Positions 1-8,829 of a DNA stretch of 52,065 nt are shown here, in pieces (within the stretch, counting starts at the first letter, position 1; each line of letters starts with the position of its first letter). The position numbers and the translations under genes are program-made. The DNA is from Nitrospinae bacterium CG11_big_fil_rev_8_21_14_0_20_45_15 (GTDB taxonomy: Bacteria; Nitrospinota; Nitrospinia; Nitrospinales; VA-1): contig PCWG01000037.1 in the NCBI GenBank assembly GCA_002787235.1, forward strand, positions 1-52,065, given 5' to 3'. The notes below the pieces were generated by a model. That model had not been told where the DNA came from. It saw only the letters and a program-made list of their open reading frames with translations, and searched no databases.

Positions 1-113
1 ATAAAAAAAGGGGTCAACACCCGGCGGGAGAAATAGACCAGAACCACAAAGGCCAGCAGGCATAATCCCCCGACCCACCAGACGTATTTGTGATCTGCTT
101 TTTCTGTGTTCAT
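1..113 (-). CDS. N-terminus of a probable AI-2E-family membrane permease (partial, runs off the left edge)
   Basis: Reading leftward from an ATG at 111-113, the frame stays open to the window edge and gives 37 residues. A charged N-terminus (MNTEKADHKY) is followed by one hydrophobic segment at about residues 11-28 and then SRRVLTPFF. A first membrane helix ending in a VLTPFF-like turn is typical of AI-2E/UPF0118 permeases. The start lies 25 bases after the msrAB stop on the same strand, so the two may be cotranscribed. With only the first helix visible, the family call is tentative. Confidence 0.45.
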   Translation of the reverse strand, partial: MNTEKADHKYVWWVGGLCLLAFVVLVYFSRRVLTPFF

Positions 114-138
114 TCGTTCTCAGTTCGAAAAGAAATCA

Positions 139-1260
139 TCATTTTTTAAAAAGAGATGCGTATTGACCGTAACCTTCGGCTTCAAGTTTTTCAACAGGGA
201 TAAATTTCAAAGATGCTGAATTGATACAATACCTTTTCCCCGTTGGCGGTGGACCGTCTGGGAACAAATGACCCAGATGCGAATCACCGTTCCGCGAACG
301 GACTTCCGTACGTTCCATAAAGAGGCTGGTGTCAGTTTTGGTAATGACATTCGCATCGTCCAATGCACGAGTGAAAGAGGGCCAGCCTGTGCCGGAATCA
401 AATTTATCCGTCGAACTGAACAAGGGTTCACCCGAAACAATGTCCACATAAATTCCTGATTTCTTATTGTCCCAATATTCATTACTGAAGGGCGGCTCGG
501 TACCCTCTTTCTGAGTGACCTTGAATTGCATGGGGGTCAATGTTTTTTTCAATTCTTCCTCTGATAATTTTTTGTAATTTTTATCCGAATCAATCGAGGA
601 AGATACGGGACTGTAATCACGTGCATCGCCCCAGACCTTGTCAATGTAACGGTCGCGTCCTGATCCCATGCGATAGGTTTTGTAATGCATCGTGCTTTTT
701 TTGTAAAAGTCCTGATGATATTCTTCTGCGGGATAAAAATCGCCTGCTGGAACAATAGGAGTGACAATCGATCCTTTGAATCGACCGCTCTCAGCAATTT
801 TCTTTTTGGATTTTTCGGCTATATTTTTTTGTTCGTCATTGTAGAAATATATTCCCGTCGTGTAGTGATGGCCCCGGTCTACAAACTGTCCGCCCGAGTC
901 CGTCGGATCGACATTTCTCCAAAAGACTTCAAGCAGATCGTCATAGCTGATCTTGTCGGGATCATACTGTACTTGAACCGCTTCCACATGCCCGGTTCTG
1001 CCATGCGCCACGTCTTCATAGCTGGGATTTTTTTCAGATCCCCCGGTGAATCCCGAGATCACAGCAGATACGCCCGGAAGATTTTCAAACGGAGGCTCCA
1101 TACACCAGAAACAGCCGCCGGCAAAGGTTGCCTTTGCAATATTGGATGCGGATTGATTTGTCACAGTGTTTCCTCCACTGTTAGTTTTAGAATGTGTGCT
1201 GACACCTGCCAATAAAGAAACTAAAAATATAAGTGCAAAAATCAGATATAATTTTTTCAT
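139..1260 (-). CDS. msrAB: Bifunctional peptide methionine sulfoxide reductase MsrA/MsrB
   Basis: Fusion of 373 residues that reduces both S and R epimers of methionine sulfoxide in oxidised proteins. Residues 1-25 form a signal peptide or membrane anchor, so it probably acts in the cell envelope. The MsrA domain (about 42-200) carries [11 protein letters not shown] with catalytic Cys50. The MsrB domain (about 235-365) carries TGWPSF and RYCINS with catalytic Cys345. The usual MsrB zinc cysteines are replaced ([11 protein letters not shown]), as in Neisseria PilB-type enzymes. A strong GGGGAG ribosome site stands 7 bases before the ATG. The MsrA-MsrB order and length match secreted fusions. 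Confidence 0.95.
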   Translation of the reverse strand: MKKLYLIFALIFLVSLLAGVSTHSKTNSGGNTVTNQSASNIAKATFAGGCFWCMEPPFENLPGVSAVISGFTGGSEKNPSYEDVAHGRTGHVEAVQVQYDPDKISYDDLLEVFWRNVDPTDSGGQFVDRGHHYTTGIYFYNDEQKNIAEKSKKKIAESGRFKGSIVTPIVPAGDFYPAEEYHQDFYKKSTMHYKTYRMGSGRDRYIDKVWGDARDYSPVSSSIDSDKNYKKLSEEELKKTLTPMQFKVTQKEGTEPPFSNEYWDNKKSGIYVDIVSGEPLFSSTDKFDSGTGWPSFTRALDDANVITKTDTSLFMERTEVRSRNGDSHLGHLFPDGPPPTGKRYCINSASLKFIPVEKLEAEGYGQYASLFKK

Positions 1261-1570
1261 TCAACGACTCCCCAGATCAAATGATAGTGATGAGATGATC
1301 TTCTACCTGAATATAAGTCGTGATCTATCGCAATAGTTTACAGGAATAATTCAAACAATGTAGCCCTTCTTGAAAATTTCAGAAACGATTGCGTTGGAGT
1401 GGAAGCGACCCTTCTCATTGAAAGGGAAAGCCATCGTTTTCTTTCATAAAATCAGGAGAAGTGAAATGAGGTCAAAATAACGCGTCAGAGGATACAGATG
1501 GACAAAGTGAGATCAAGGACATCCCCTCCCGCCCTGCGGTAAAAAGTTAAGGAAACAATCGGACTCAATC
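1261..1570. other. Intergenic stretch between hldE and msrAB
   Basis: This 310-base gap follows the hldE stop and precedes msrAB, both on the minus strand, so it should hold the msrAB promoter and the end of the hldE transcript. The only clear signal is the msrAB ribosome site next to 1260. I found no convincing -35/-10 pair, no RNA gene and no strong hairpin with a U-tract. A weak CCCTT/AAGGG pairing near 1416-1435 is too short to call. Confidence 0.5.
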
Positions 1571-3040
1571 TCATTCCACACGATGGGATTGCAGAATTTT
1601 TTCTATCGATCCAGTCGTAGAGTGACCTTGGACAATCGGGATGAGTTCGACTCTTGCCCCGTATCCTTCTACAATTTCTCGTCCCACCACTTCAGTGATT
1701 TTGTAATCGTCTCCCTTCACTAAAATATCGGGTCGGATGCCTCGAATCAGGTTTTCAGGAGTTTTTTCGTCAAAAAGAATGATGTAGTCCACGTATTTCA
1801 GGGCGGCAAGAACTTTAGCCCGCTCCGCTTGATTTTGAATCGGTCGATTCTCTCCCTTCAAGCTGCGCACCGAGCTGTCACTGTTCAGTCCAATCACAAG
1901 GATATCTCCCAGGGCCTTGGATTTCTGCAGTAATTCAATATGCCCACCGTGCAACAAGTCGAAACAGCCGTTGGTGAAAACAACCTTCTTGCCCACACTC
2001 TTTCCCAGACTGACGACTTTTTGCAACTCGCCGAGTTCCAATAATGTACGCGACGTACGCAACAACTCATTGGTCATGAATGAGTTGATTTCACTCAATG
2101 TAACCACAGCCGTTCCGGTTTTTTCGACAACCACACCCGCCGCCATATTCGACAATACGGCGGACTCTTTATACTCGAATCCAGAAAACATCATCATTCC
2201 AAAAACGCTGACCACCGTATCGCCGGCACCCGTTACATCGGCCACTTCTCGCGCCAGCGTTTCGATCTGTACAGGCTTTTCCTTGTTGCGGTACAGCGTC
2301 ATTCCGTCTTTTCCGCGAGTGATCAAAAGGGTCTCAGCCTTGGTCAATCCCATCAAATATTCAGCCGCCCGATCCATGTCGAGTTGATTATTGATCTTGA
2401 TCGGCGTCGCCTGCTCCACTTCTTTTTGATTGGGAGTGAGTGCCGTGGCTCCTTTATAAAGACTGAAATCGGCACTTTTTGGATCAACAATGACCATTTT
2501 CTTCGACTTCTGCGCACGATGCATAACAGCACGGATGACTTTTTCGGTAAGAATGCCCTTGCGGTAATCGGAACAGATCACACCATCCATAGACGGCAGA
2601 ACATCATTTACAAATTGCACAATCTTATTTTCTGTCTCCTCCGTAATCGGACGATTGTCTTCCTTGTCTATCCTGAGAATTTGTTGATTATGCGCAATGA
2701 TTCTGATTTTAGAAGTTGTAGGGCGGTGGATAAAACGAAAGATTCCACGAGAATCGATATTACGGTTTTTGATCGCCTGCAAAAGCCGGTCGCCTTTTTC
2801 GTCCTGACCAATAGCACCGATCAGCGTCACATCACAATCCAGAGCCACAAGATTGTTGGCCACATTGGCAGCACCGCCCAATGCCATGGTTTCAGACTTC
2901 GTCTCCAATACCGGAACAGGGGCTTCAGGAGAAATCCGGTTCACACTACCCCAAATGTACTCGTCAAGTATCAAATCACCGATCACCAAAATTTTGGGGC
3001 GGACACGACCTTCAAAGAATTTTCTAAATTTTTGTTCCAT
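1571..3040 (-). CDS. hldE: Bifunctional heptose 7-phosphate kinase / heptose 1-phosphate adenylyltransferase
   Basis: Makes ADP-heptose for the LPS inner core: a kinase step on heptose 7-phosphate, then adenylyl transfer to heptose 1-phosphate. The 489 residues match the fused enzyme. The N-terminal PfkB/ribokinase domain (about 15-320) has VIGDLILDEY and the anion-hole motif DVTGAGDTVV with catalytic Asp274. The C-terminal nucleotidyltransferase (about 350-485) has TNGCFDLLHGGH at 356-367 with the HxGH signature. It lies 59 bases after gmhA, which catalyses the step before it, and ends the leftward def-fmt-gmhA run. Cytoplasmic. Confidence 0.97.
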   Translation of the reverse strand: MEQKFRKFFEGRVRPKILVIGDLILDEYIWGSVNRISPEAPVPVLETKSETMALGGAANVANNLVALDCDVTLIGAIGQDEKGDRLLQAIKNRNIDSRGIFRFIHRPTTSKIRIIAHNQQILRIDKEDNRPITEETENKIVQFVNDVLPSMDGVICSDYRKGILTEKVIRAVMHRAQKSKKMVIVDPKSADFSLYKGATALTPNQKEVEQATPIKINNQLDMDRAAEYLMGLTKAETLLITRGKDGMTLYRNKEKPVQIETLAREVADVTGAGDTVVSVFGMMMFSGFEYKESAVLSNMAAGVVVEKTGTAVVTLSEINSFMTNELLRTSRTLLELGELQKVVSLGKSVGKKVVFTNGCFDLLHGGHIELLQKSKALGDILVIGLNSDSSVRSLKGENRPIQNQAERAKVLAALKYVDYIILFDEKTPENLIRGIRPDILVKGDDYKITEVVGREIVEGYGARVELIPIVQGHSTTGSIEKILQSHRVE

Positions 3041-3099
3041 GATGGGAGAATTCTCTCGTAGAGCTGTTGATTAAGCAATAGCAGGGTGGTGGAAGGGGA

Positions 3100-3672
3100 T
3101 CATTCGTCGCCGAATAGTTCCTGTTCTATAATTTCGCAAATAATATGACCGATGGTGATGTGTACTTCCTGAATTCGGGCCGTATCACTGGAGGGAACAA
3201 TCAGGGGAATGTCCACAATATCCCGCATTCGTCCACCTTCATTACCAATAAAACCGATGGTTTGTATCCCCATTGTTCTTGCCAGTTTGAGAGCCCTGAT
3301 AACGTTTTCAGAATTTCCGCTCGTACTGATTCCCAATGCGACATCTCCCGAACGCCCCAAAGCTTCAATCTGCCGGGCAAAAATCGTTTCAAATCCGAAA
3401 TCGTTCCCAAGTGCTGTGATTGAAGAGGTATCCACCGTCAAGGCCAACGCCGCAAGAGCTTTGCGATTTTGCTTGAAACGCCCTGTCAATTCTGCGGCAA
3501 TATGTTGAGAATCTGCCGCGCTTCCGCCGTTTCCCATAAGCATCAACTTGCCACCTTGCCGAATGCTTTCCAAACACATATTTGCCGCCTTAAGAATCTC
3601 TCCAGAAAGAGACTCCGCGACTTTGTACTTCAAATCTGCACTCGCGTTTAAAAAATTTCTGACCCGCTCCAT
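3100..3672 (-). CDS. gmhA: Phosphoheptose (sedoheptulose 7-phosphate) isomerase
   Basis: SIS-domain isomerase that converts sedoheptulose 7-phosphate to heptose 7-phosphate, the first step to ADP-heptose. Numbered from the ATG at 3672 (190 residues), the phosphate-binding loop GNGGSAADSQHIAAEL lies at 47-62 and ISTSGNS at about 115-121. EVHITIGHIICE near 169-180 supplies the conserved C-terminal His. The frame is open to a TTG at 3708, but the ATG at 3672 has GAAAGGG 8 bases upstream and fits the family length, so I chose it. Located between radC and hldE in the same orientation. Confidence 0.94.
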   Translation of the reverse strand: MERVRNFLNASADLKYKVAESLSGEILKAANMCLESIRQGGKLMLMGNGGSAADSQHIAAELTGRFKQNRKALAALALTVDTSSITALGNDFGFETIFARQIEALGRSGDVALGISTSGNSENVIRALKLARTMGIQTIGFIGNEGGRMRDIVDIPLIVPSSDTARIQEVHITIGHIICEIIEQELFGDE

Positions 3673-3721
3673 TACATCTACCCTTTCAGTGGTCCCCTGA
3701 TATTGCAAAAATTCAAACCGA

Positions 3722-4420
3722 TTAGATCAGTCCTTCTTCAGCAAAGCTGTAATAATCCAAGCCACCGATTATAATATGATCTAATAACTTGATGCCAATA
3801 ATTTCTCCAGCTTTCTGCAAACGATGCGTGATTTCCAAATCGCTCTGGCTGGGTGAGGGGTCCCCACTCGGATGATTGTGAATCAAAACTAAGGATGCCG
3901 CCGATTCTTTAATCGCCGGGGCCATTACTTCGCGGGGATGAACAATACTGGAATTGAGACTGCCTTCGGAAATAGTGATGTCTTTGATCACCTGCGATTT
4001 GAGATCAAGCAACACCACCTTCACAACCTCTTTTTTCAGGTTACGAAGGAAGGGTGCGTATTGATCGGCAAAATCTCTGGCGCAGAGCATTTTTATCTTA
4101 ATGCCACCCGATTGTGCCGCCATGCGCTTGCCCACTTCAAGTGCCGCCTTGATTTGAGTGGCTTTCGCCGGCCCGATTCCCTTCACCTCGCACAATTCTG
4201 TGATTGAAGCGCGGTCAAGATTGTAAAATCCACCAAAAGATTTCAACAGATCACGACCCAGATCAACCGCACTTTTCTTCGCCTGCCGGTCACCGGAACC
4301 GATTAGAATCCCCAACAATTGTGCATCCGAAAGCGTACCGCTTCCTAATTTAATGAGCCTTTCACGTGGCCTCTCGTCCTCCGGCCAATGCTTGATTGAG
4401 GTTTCTGTTTTCTCGTTCAT
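3722..4420 (-). CDS. radC: RadC-family JAMM/MPN protein
   Basis: A 232-residue member of the RadC (UPF0758) family. The N-terminal half has a helix-hairpin-helix-like stretch (CEVKGIGPAKATQIKAALE, about 77-95). The C-terminal MPN domain carries the JAMM metal motif HNHPSGDPSPSQSD with His181, His183 and Asp194. Although named a DNA repair protein, the family's biochemical role is unsettled; roles in repair or competence-linked recombination have been suggested. It lies between the UDP-sugar gene and gmhA, 49 bases before the gmhA start, and is probably in the same transcript. Confidence 0.92.
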   Translation of the reverse strand: MNEKTETSIKHWPEDERPRERLIKLGSGTLSDAQLLGILIGSGDRQAKKSAVDLGRDLLKSFGGFYNLDRASITELCEVKGIGPAKATQIKAALEVGKRMAAQSGGIKIKMLCARDFADQYAPFLRNLKKEVVKVVLLDLKSQVIKDITISEGSLNSSIVHPREVMAPAIKESAASLVLIHNHPSGDPSPSQSDLEITHRLQKAGEIIGIKLLDHIIIGGLDYYSFAEEGLI

Positions 4421-4539
4421 CGCTTGTCGGCCCTCCCGGAGGGAACTCGGCTGTTTTTTTTAAGTACGACTCTCAAACTCTGCGTCTTTACAAACCATTG
4501 CTGTCAAAAAAACATTTTAACAGGCATAGGATCTGCGGA

Positions 4540-5478
4540 CTATTCATCACTCAATTTGGCTTTAAAATAATCCATCGTTTCTTTCAAACCATCATCCAGA
4601 CTCACTTTAGGCTCCCAGCCCAGCAAACTTCTAGCCTTGTCAATGTTTGGCTGTCTTACTTTCGGATCATCCTTTGGAAGCGGTTCGTAAATAACTTTCC
4701 CGCCACTGCCTGTCGCTTTCAAAATTTTTTCTGCCATCTCCTTGATTGTCATTTCCGACGGATTGCCAATGTTGACCGGTTCATTCGTATTCGACATCAA
4801 CAAGCTGTGCAAGCCCTCTATCAAATCCTTGTAAAAGCAAAAACTGCGGGTCTGACTGCCATCGCCATAAACAGTGAGGTCTTCTCCCGTCAACGCCTGA
4901 CGGATGAAGTTGGGAATGGCACGGCCATCACGCAACCGCATTCTGGGACCGTAAGTATTGAAAATCCGAACGATCTTCGCATCCACCCCATGTGTCCGAT
5001 GATAGGCCATTGCAATGGCTTCGGCAAAACGCTTGGCTTCGTCATAGACACCACGTGGCCCTACGGGATTGACATTGCCCCAATAAGATTCCTCTTGCGG
5101 ATGCACCAGGGGGTCTCCATAAACCTCCGAAGTCGATGCCAGTAAAAAAACCGCTCGCTTCTTTTTAGCAAGACCCAAAGTATTGTGCGTGCCCAGCGAA
5201 CCCACCTTCAAAGTCTGGATCGGTAATTCCAGATAATCAATCGGACTGGCCGGAGAAGCAAAATGCAAAATATAATCCAACTCTCCGTCAATGCGTATGT
5301 ATTCAGTGACATTGTGTTGAATGAAATGAAATTTCTTGCTGTGAATATGAGCAATATTACCCAAAGAACCCGTCGAAAGGTTGTCCATGCAAATCACTTC
5401 GTGGCCCTTGGCCAGAAAATAATCGCACAAATGAGAACCCAGAAAACCCGCACCACCTGTCACCAATGTTCTCGGCAT
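4540..5478 (-). CDS. UDP-glucuronate decarboxylase (extended SDR)
   Basis: NAD-dependent extended short-chain dehydrogenase of 312 residues, closest by eye to UDP-glucuronic acid decarboxylase (UDP-xylose synthase), which supplies pentose donors for polysaccharides. The Rossmann motif [10 protein letters not shown] is at 8-17. The active site has STSEVYGDP (115-123) and Tyr145-x3-Lys149 in VYDEAK. The segment [18 protein letters not shown] is characteristic of this subfamily. It starts 21 bases after fmt with an AAGGT ribosome site. A related nucleotide-sugar epimerase or dehydratase is less likely. Confidence 0.88.
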   Translation of the reverse strand: MPRTLVTGGAGFLGSHLCDYFLAKGHEVICMDNLSTGSLGNIAHIHSKKFHFIQHNVTEYIRIDGELDYILHFASPASPIDYLELPIQTLKVGSLGTHNTLGLAKKKRAVFLLASTSEVYGDPLVHPQEESYWGNVNPVGPRGVYDEAKRFAEAIAMAYHRTHGVDAKIVRIFNTYGPRMRLRDGRAIPNFIRQALTGEDLTVYGDGSQTRSFCFYKDLIEGLHSLLMSNTNEPVNIGNPSEMTIKEMAEKILKATGSGGKVIYEPLPKDDPKVRQPNIDKARSLLGWEPKVSLDDGLKETMDYFKAKLSDE

Positions 5479-5499
5479 AAAATTTACCTTGTTAATTTT

Positions 5500-6453
5500 T
5501 TATAATGGATCCAGACGGGAAGTAAAAATATCGCCCACCTTAACGGCGTTGCCCGTGAGAAAACTTTTCACATCGAGACGTTTTTTACCCTCCGGTTGCA
5601 ATTCCATTATCAGAATTCGCCTGGCCCCCGTCTCGACCTCGATCCCTGCGGGAGTTACTTGCGTCACAACACCCGATTGTACCCGTTTCTCTCCCGGTCG
5701 TTCCTCGGCGTTCCAGATGCCAATGCGCCTTCCATTCAAATAAGAATACGCTCCCGGCCAAGGCTGTGTTCCCCGGATACGATTGCAGATTTCATTTGCA
5801 GGGCGAGTCCAATCGATCAAGCCATCCTCCTTGCTCAACTTGGGCGCGAAAGTCACCTTCGACTCATCCTGAACAATTGGATGAAGCTCTCCTCTTTCCA
5901 AATGCTCGATCGTTTTCAAAGTCAGATCGGCACCCAGTTTTGCCAAAGCATCATGTACCACTTGCGCCGTGTCCGCAGGCTTGATGGGCAAACGTTCAAC
6001 AAGCAGGATATCACCTGCGTCGAGCTTGGGAACCATCTTCATCGTCGTCACACCCGTCTCGGTCTCACCGTTGATGACCGCCCAATTGATGGGAGCGGCA
6101 CCGCGATACTTGGGCAGTAAGGAAGAATGAACATTCATGCAAAAATGTTTCGGGATGTCTAGCAACGCCTGCTTTAAAATCTGCCCATAGGCGACCACAA
6201 CCAGAAGATCGGGTTGCAGGTCTCGGATACTTGCAATAAATGCAGGATCACTTGCTTTCTCAGGCTGAAAAACAGGAACGTTCTGCGATAAGGCACACAC
6301 TTTGACAGGAGGAGGTGCCATCCCTCTGCCTCGGCCCTTGGGGCGATCCGGCTGAGTGACCACAGCACTCACCTTGTGTGAGGATGCAAACAGGCCTTCC
6401 AGTGCAGGAACTGCGAAGTCGGGAGACCCCATGAAAATAATATTCAGGCTCAT
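5500..6453 (-). CDS. fmt: Methionyl-tRNA formyltransferase
   Basis: Transfers a formyl group from 10-formyl-tetrahydrofolate to initiator Met-tRNA. The 317 residues match the usual length. The N-terminal catalytic domain begins MSLNIIFMGSPDFAVPALE and has NVHSSLLPKYRGAAPINWA, with active-site Asn107 and His109 and Asp145 in KLDAGD. The C-terminal OB-like tRNA-binding domain covers about 210-310. The ATG overlaps the def stop in an ATGA junction (6450-6453), so the two are translationally coupled, as expected for genes that add and remove the formyl group. Confidence 0.97.
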   Translation of the reverse strand: MSLNIIFMGSPDFAVPALEGLFASSHKVSAVVTQPDRPKGRGRGMAPPPVKVCALSQNVPVFQPEKASDPAFIASIRDLQPDLLVVVAYGQILKQALLDIPKHFCMNVHSSLLPKYRGAAPINWAVINGETETGVTTMKMVPKLDAGDILLVERLPIKPADTAQVVHDALAKLGADLTLKTIEHLERGELHPIVQDESKVTFAPKLSKEDGLIDWTRPANEICNRIRGTQPWPGAYSYLNGRRIGIWNAEERPGEKRVQSGVVTQVTPAGIEVETGARRILIMELQPEGKKRLDVKSFLTGNAVKVGDIFTSRLDPL

Positions 6454-6956
6454 TTATCCCTGAGCTTTTTTTTGAACTTTCGTTTCAGAATATCCCTTTT
6501 GGCAACACCCAGATTATCCCAGAACAAGGAACCGTTCAAATGTTCCATCTCATGCTGAATCGCACGAGATAAAAACCCGTCTGCCTCAATACGAATTTCG
6601 TTCTGGTTCAGATCGTAACCCTTCAATTCCACCAATGAATAACGTTTAACGTGAGCGAACACATCGGGAATACTCAGACAGCCCTCTTCCCCGTCCTCCA
6701 TCTCACCCGACAGCACCATCGTAGGATTGATGATGACTCTGGGATCACGTTTTTCCTTCTCGATTCCCAAATCAATCACAAAAAAGCTGGCAGGAAGACC
6801 AATCTGATTCGCCGCAAGACCCACTCCAGGAGCGTCGTACATCGTTTCGATCATATCCTGAGTCAAATCAGCCAGCTCGCCATCAATATTTTTGACAGGT
6901 TTCGCCTTCTTGCGAAGTATAGGATCCAATGCGTGATAAATTGTCAATAAGGCCAT
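6450..6956 (-). CDS. def: Peptide deformylase
   Basis: Metalloenzyme that removes the N-formyl group from nascent proteins. From the ATG at 6956 the protein has 168 residues, the normal length, and starts MALLTIYHALDPILRKKAKP. The frame is open further upstream, but that extension does not look like the family. The three motifs are present: GVGLAANQIG, EGCLSIP with the metal-binding Cys, and QHEMEHLNG with the HExxH pair. The third motif has Glu where Asp is usual (HExDH), a mild departure that leaves the metal ligands intact. Overlaps fmt by 4 bases. Confidence 0.95.
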   Translation of the reverse strand: MALLTIYHALDPILRKKAKPVKNIDGELADLTQDMIETMYDAPGVGLAANQIGLPASFFVIDLGIEKEKRDPRVIINPTMVLSGEMEDGEEGCLSIPDVFAHVKRYSLVELKGYDLNQNEIRIEADGFLSRAIQHEMEHLNGSLFWDNLGVAKRDILKRKFKKKLRDK

Positions 6957-7098
6957 GTTATCAATAGAAAAGCCACCTCGAATTTGTGGCTTGGAAGAAC
7001 GATTAAAAATAGTTTCAAATGTGGAGCTGAAATCTAACAGGCAATTATTTTCATCAAGGTCACAATGCCCTGACAGCATCCGATGAGAACAGGATGGC

Positions 7099-7437
7099 CT
7101 AGCCTTTTTTCCCCGCCAGTCTCTCCATCATTATTTTTTTTACCCTTAAGACCGCAGGATTTGTATCCGGCAAATGCATAAATGTTTCCTTGGTCAAAAT
7201 AGCGACCTCACATTCCGTAACTGCACGCACCGTTGCCGTGCGCGGCTTCTCCGAGATCAATGCCATTTCTCCAAATATATCATTCACAGTCAACTCACAA
7301 ATCTTTTTGACTTGCCCATCCACTTCCTGCGTTACCTCAACCGTGCCTTTTTTTATAATAAAGGCACTGGTCCCGTGAGTTCCCTGCCTGACAATGGCTT
7401 TGCCTTTTCTAAATTCCTTTGTGCTGAATGCGGCCAT
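7099..7437 (-). CDS. Single-domain cyclic-nucleotide-binding (Crp-like sensor) protein
   Basis: A 112-residue protein made up of one cyclic-nucleotide-binding beta-roll. The phosphate-binding cassette GEMALISEKPRTATVRA includes the Gly-Glu and Arg-Thr-Ala residues expected to contact cNMP phosphate. No DNA-binding helix-turn-helix, kinase or channel segment follows, so it must act through partners. I chose the ATG at 7437; an ATG at 7449 and a TTG at 7452 lie in the same frame. A good promoter stands just upstream (7481-7509). It lies 142 bases before def on the same strand. The ligand cannot be told from sequence. Confidence 0.85.
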   Translation of the reverse strand: MAAFSTKEFRKGKAIVRQGTHGTSAFIIKKGTVEVTQEVDGQVKKICELTVNDIFGEMALISEKPRTATVRAVTECEVAILTKETFMHLPDTNPAVLRVKKIMMERLAGKKG

Positions 7438-7480
7438 CGAAACACCCATCAAGCAAATAAATCATTGAAAATTTACAACG

Positions 7481-7509
7481 AGTGTAAAAAATTCCAGACG
7501 GATTGTCAA
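7481..7509 (-). promoter_or_regulatory. Sigma-70-type promoter for the cNMP-binding gene
   Basis: On the minus strand TTGACA (7509-7504) is separated by exactly 17 bases from TACACT (7486-7481), a full -35 match and a 4/6 -10 match. Transcription would start near 7474, about 37 bases before the ATG at 7437. It could drive the run from the cNMP-binding gene through def and fmt towards hldE. Confidence 0.6.
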
Positions 7510-7731
7510 AAGCGATTTTTCAAGCCTTTAAGAGAAAATACAAACACCCGGTTCATCCAATTCTCAGAAAATATTTTTCGCCACAGGATCTGACAGACAC
7601 CGCAGAATTTGCCACACCTCCATACACACCAAATATTGTTCCCTCATAATCACCTTGGTACAATATAATGAGTTTCATTTGGCCTGACAACATCACATGC
7701 AGGCAAACTCAAGCATTTTTTCACAGACCTC
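7510..7731. other. Divergent intergenic region between the cNMP-binding gene and the JAMM gene
   Basis: Together with the flanking promoters this forms a gap of about 315 bases (7450-7764). I see no ORF of note, RNA gene or strong hairpin. A TACAAT hexamer at 7652-7657 has TTGTTC 17 bases upstream and could be a second, weaker rightward promoter. Confidence 0.4.
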
Positions 7732-7760
7732 TTGACAAACCATTTTGAGCTCCCGATAAT
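7732..7760 (+). promoter_or_regulatory. Near-consensus promoter placed on the start of the JAMM gene
   Basis: TTGACA (7732-7737), a 17-base spacer and GATAAT (7755-7760) give a 6/6 -35 and a 5/6 -10. The expected transcription start, about 7766-7768, coincides with the ATG at 7765-7767. No ribosome-binding site precedes that ATG, so a leaderless transcript is the simplest reading. Confidence 0.6.
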
Positions 7761-7764
7761 CATC

Positions 7765-8229
7765 ATGCTACCTTTTAATAAAGAGTTGTTGAACGACGCA
7801 CACAGCCATGCAAAGGAAGAATATCCCGACGAATGTTGCGGGATAATTCTGGGAAAAACAGATAATAACGAAGAAGATGTTTTGTATCCCTGTAAAAACA
7901 TCCAAAACCGTTTGCACGAACAAGATCCAAAAAATTTTCCGAGGTCAGCAAAAACTGCTTTTTATATTGACCCCAGAGAACTCATGAATATCCTGAAAGA
8001 GGCGGAGACAAAAGGGCTGACAATCAAAACCTTTTATCACTCCCACCCCGAACACGATGCCTATTTTTCCGACGAAGATCGGAGGATGGCTTTATTTGAT
8101 AACGAACCAAGCTATCCAAACTCTTCCTATTTGGTAATTTCGATATATAATAGAGAAATTAAAGACAATGCTCTATTTAGCTGGGACCCGGAGACGGGCG
8201 ATTTTAAAAGACAAGGTTTTATACTTTAA
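7765..8229 (+). CDS. JAMM/Mov34-family metallopeptidase (M67)
   Basis: A 154-residue stand-alone JAB/MPN domain. PDECCGIILG near residue 20 supplies the catalytic Glu, and YHSHPEHDAYFSDED supplies the HxH-x(n)-D zinc site, followed by SSYLVISI. Bacterial members often trim ubiquitin-like sulfur carriers of the MoaD/ThiS/CysO type, but no such carrier is nearby. The downstream neighbours are a ferredoxin (35 bases away) and a NifU-domain protein, suggesting a sulfur or Fe-S role by context only. The frame extends to a TTG at 7732, but that codon is part of a promoter -35, so the ATG is preferred. Confidence 0.85.
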   Translation: MLPFNKELLNDAHSHAKEEYPDECCGIILGKTDNNEEDVLYPCKNIQNRLHEQDPKNFPRSAKTAFYIDPRELMNILKEAETKGLTIKTFYHSHPEHDAYFSDEDRRMALFDNEPSYPNSSYLVISIYNREIKDNALFSWDPETGDFKRQGFIL

Positions 8230-8237
8230 AACTATAA

Positions 8238-8516
<279 letters not shown>

Positions 8517-8561
8517 ATTTTCGAGAGCAGTCAAAAAACCTGTAACACCTGAGGATACAAA

Positions 8562-8783
8562 ATGAGAGAAGACGTCGAAGCGGCACTTGAAACCGTGCGC
8601 CCCATGCTGATCGCGGACGGCGGAAATGTGGAGTTGGTTGATATCGAAGACGGCGTGGTCAAAGTACGCCTCGTGGGTTCTTGCGTCTCCTGCTCCAGTT
8701 CGACAATGACACTGAAAATGGGGATCGAAAAGGCCCTCAAAAAGGCCGTCCCCATGGTGCGTTGCGTCGAAGCGGTTGAGTGA
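8562..8783 (+). CDS. NifU C-terminal (Nfu) domain Fe-S carrier
   Basis: A 73-residue stand-alone Nfu domain. It has the diagnostic VRPMLIADGGNVELVDIEDG segment and the cluster-binding GSCVSCSSS with Cys41 and Cys44. Such proteins bind a [4Fe-4S] cluster between two subunits and deliver it to targets. Being next to a ferredoxin that needs two clusters makes a delivery role plausible, but that is inference. No scaffold IscU-like domain or extra Cys is present. Confidence 0.93.
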   Translation: MREDVEAALETVRPMLIADGGNVELVDIEDGVVKVRLVGSCVSCSSSTMTLKMGIEKALKKAVPMVRCVEAVE

Positions 8784-8829
8784 TTTCGCAGGCACGGAGA
8801 AAAACAGACGAAAATTTTATTTTTAAAAA

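Noticed and set aside
549-1215. Long open frames on both strands inside msrAB
   Set aside because: They lie within a well-supported fusion gene and show no family features.
6957-7079. N-terminal extension of peptide deformylase
   Set aside because: The frame is open, but the residues do not resemble the family, and the ATG at 6956 gives the normal start and length.
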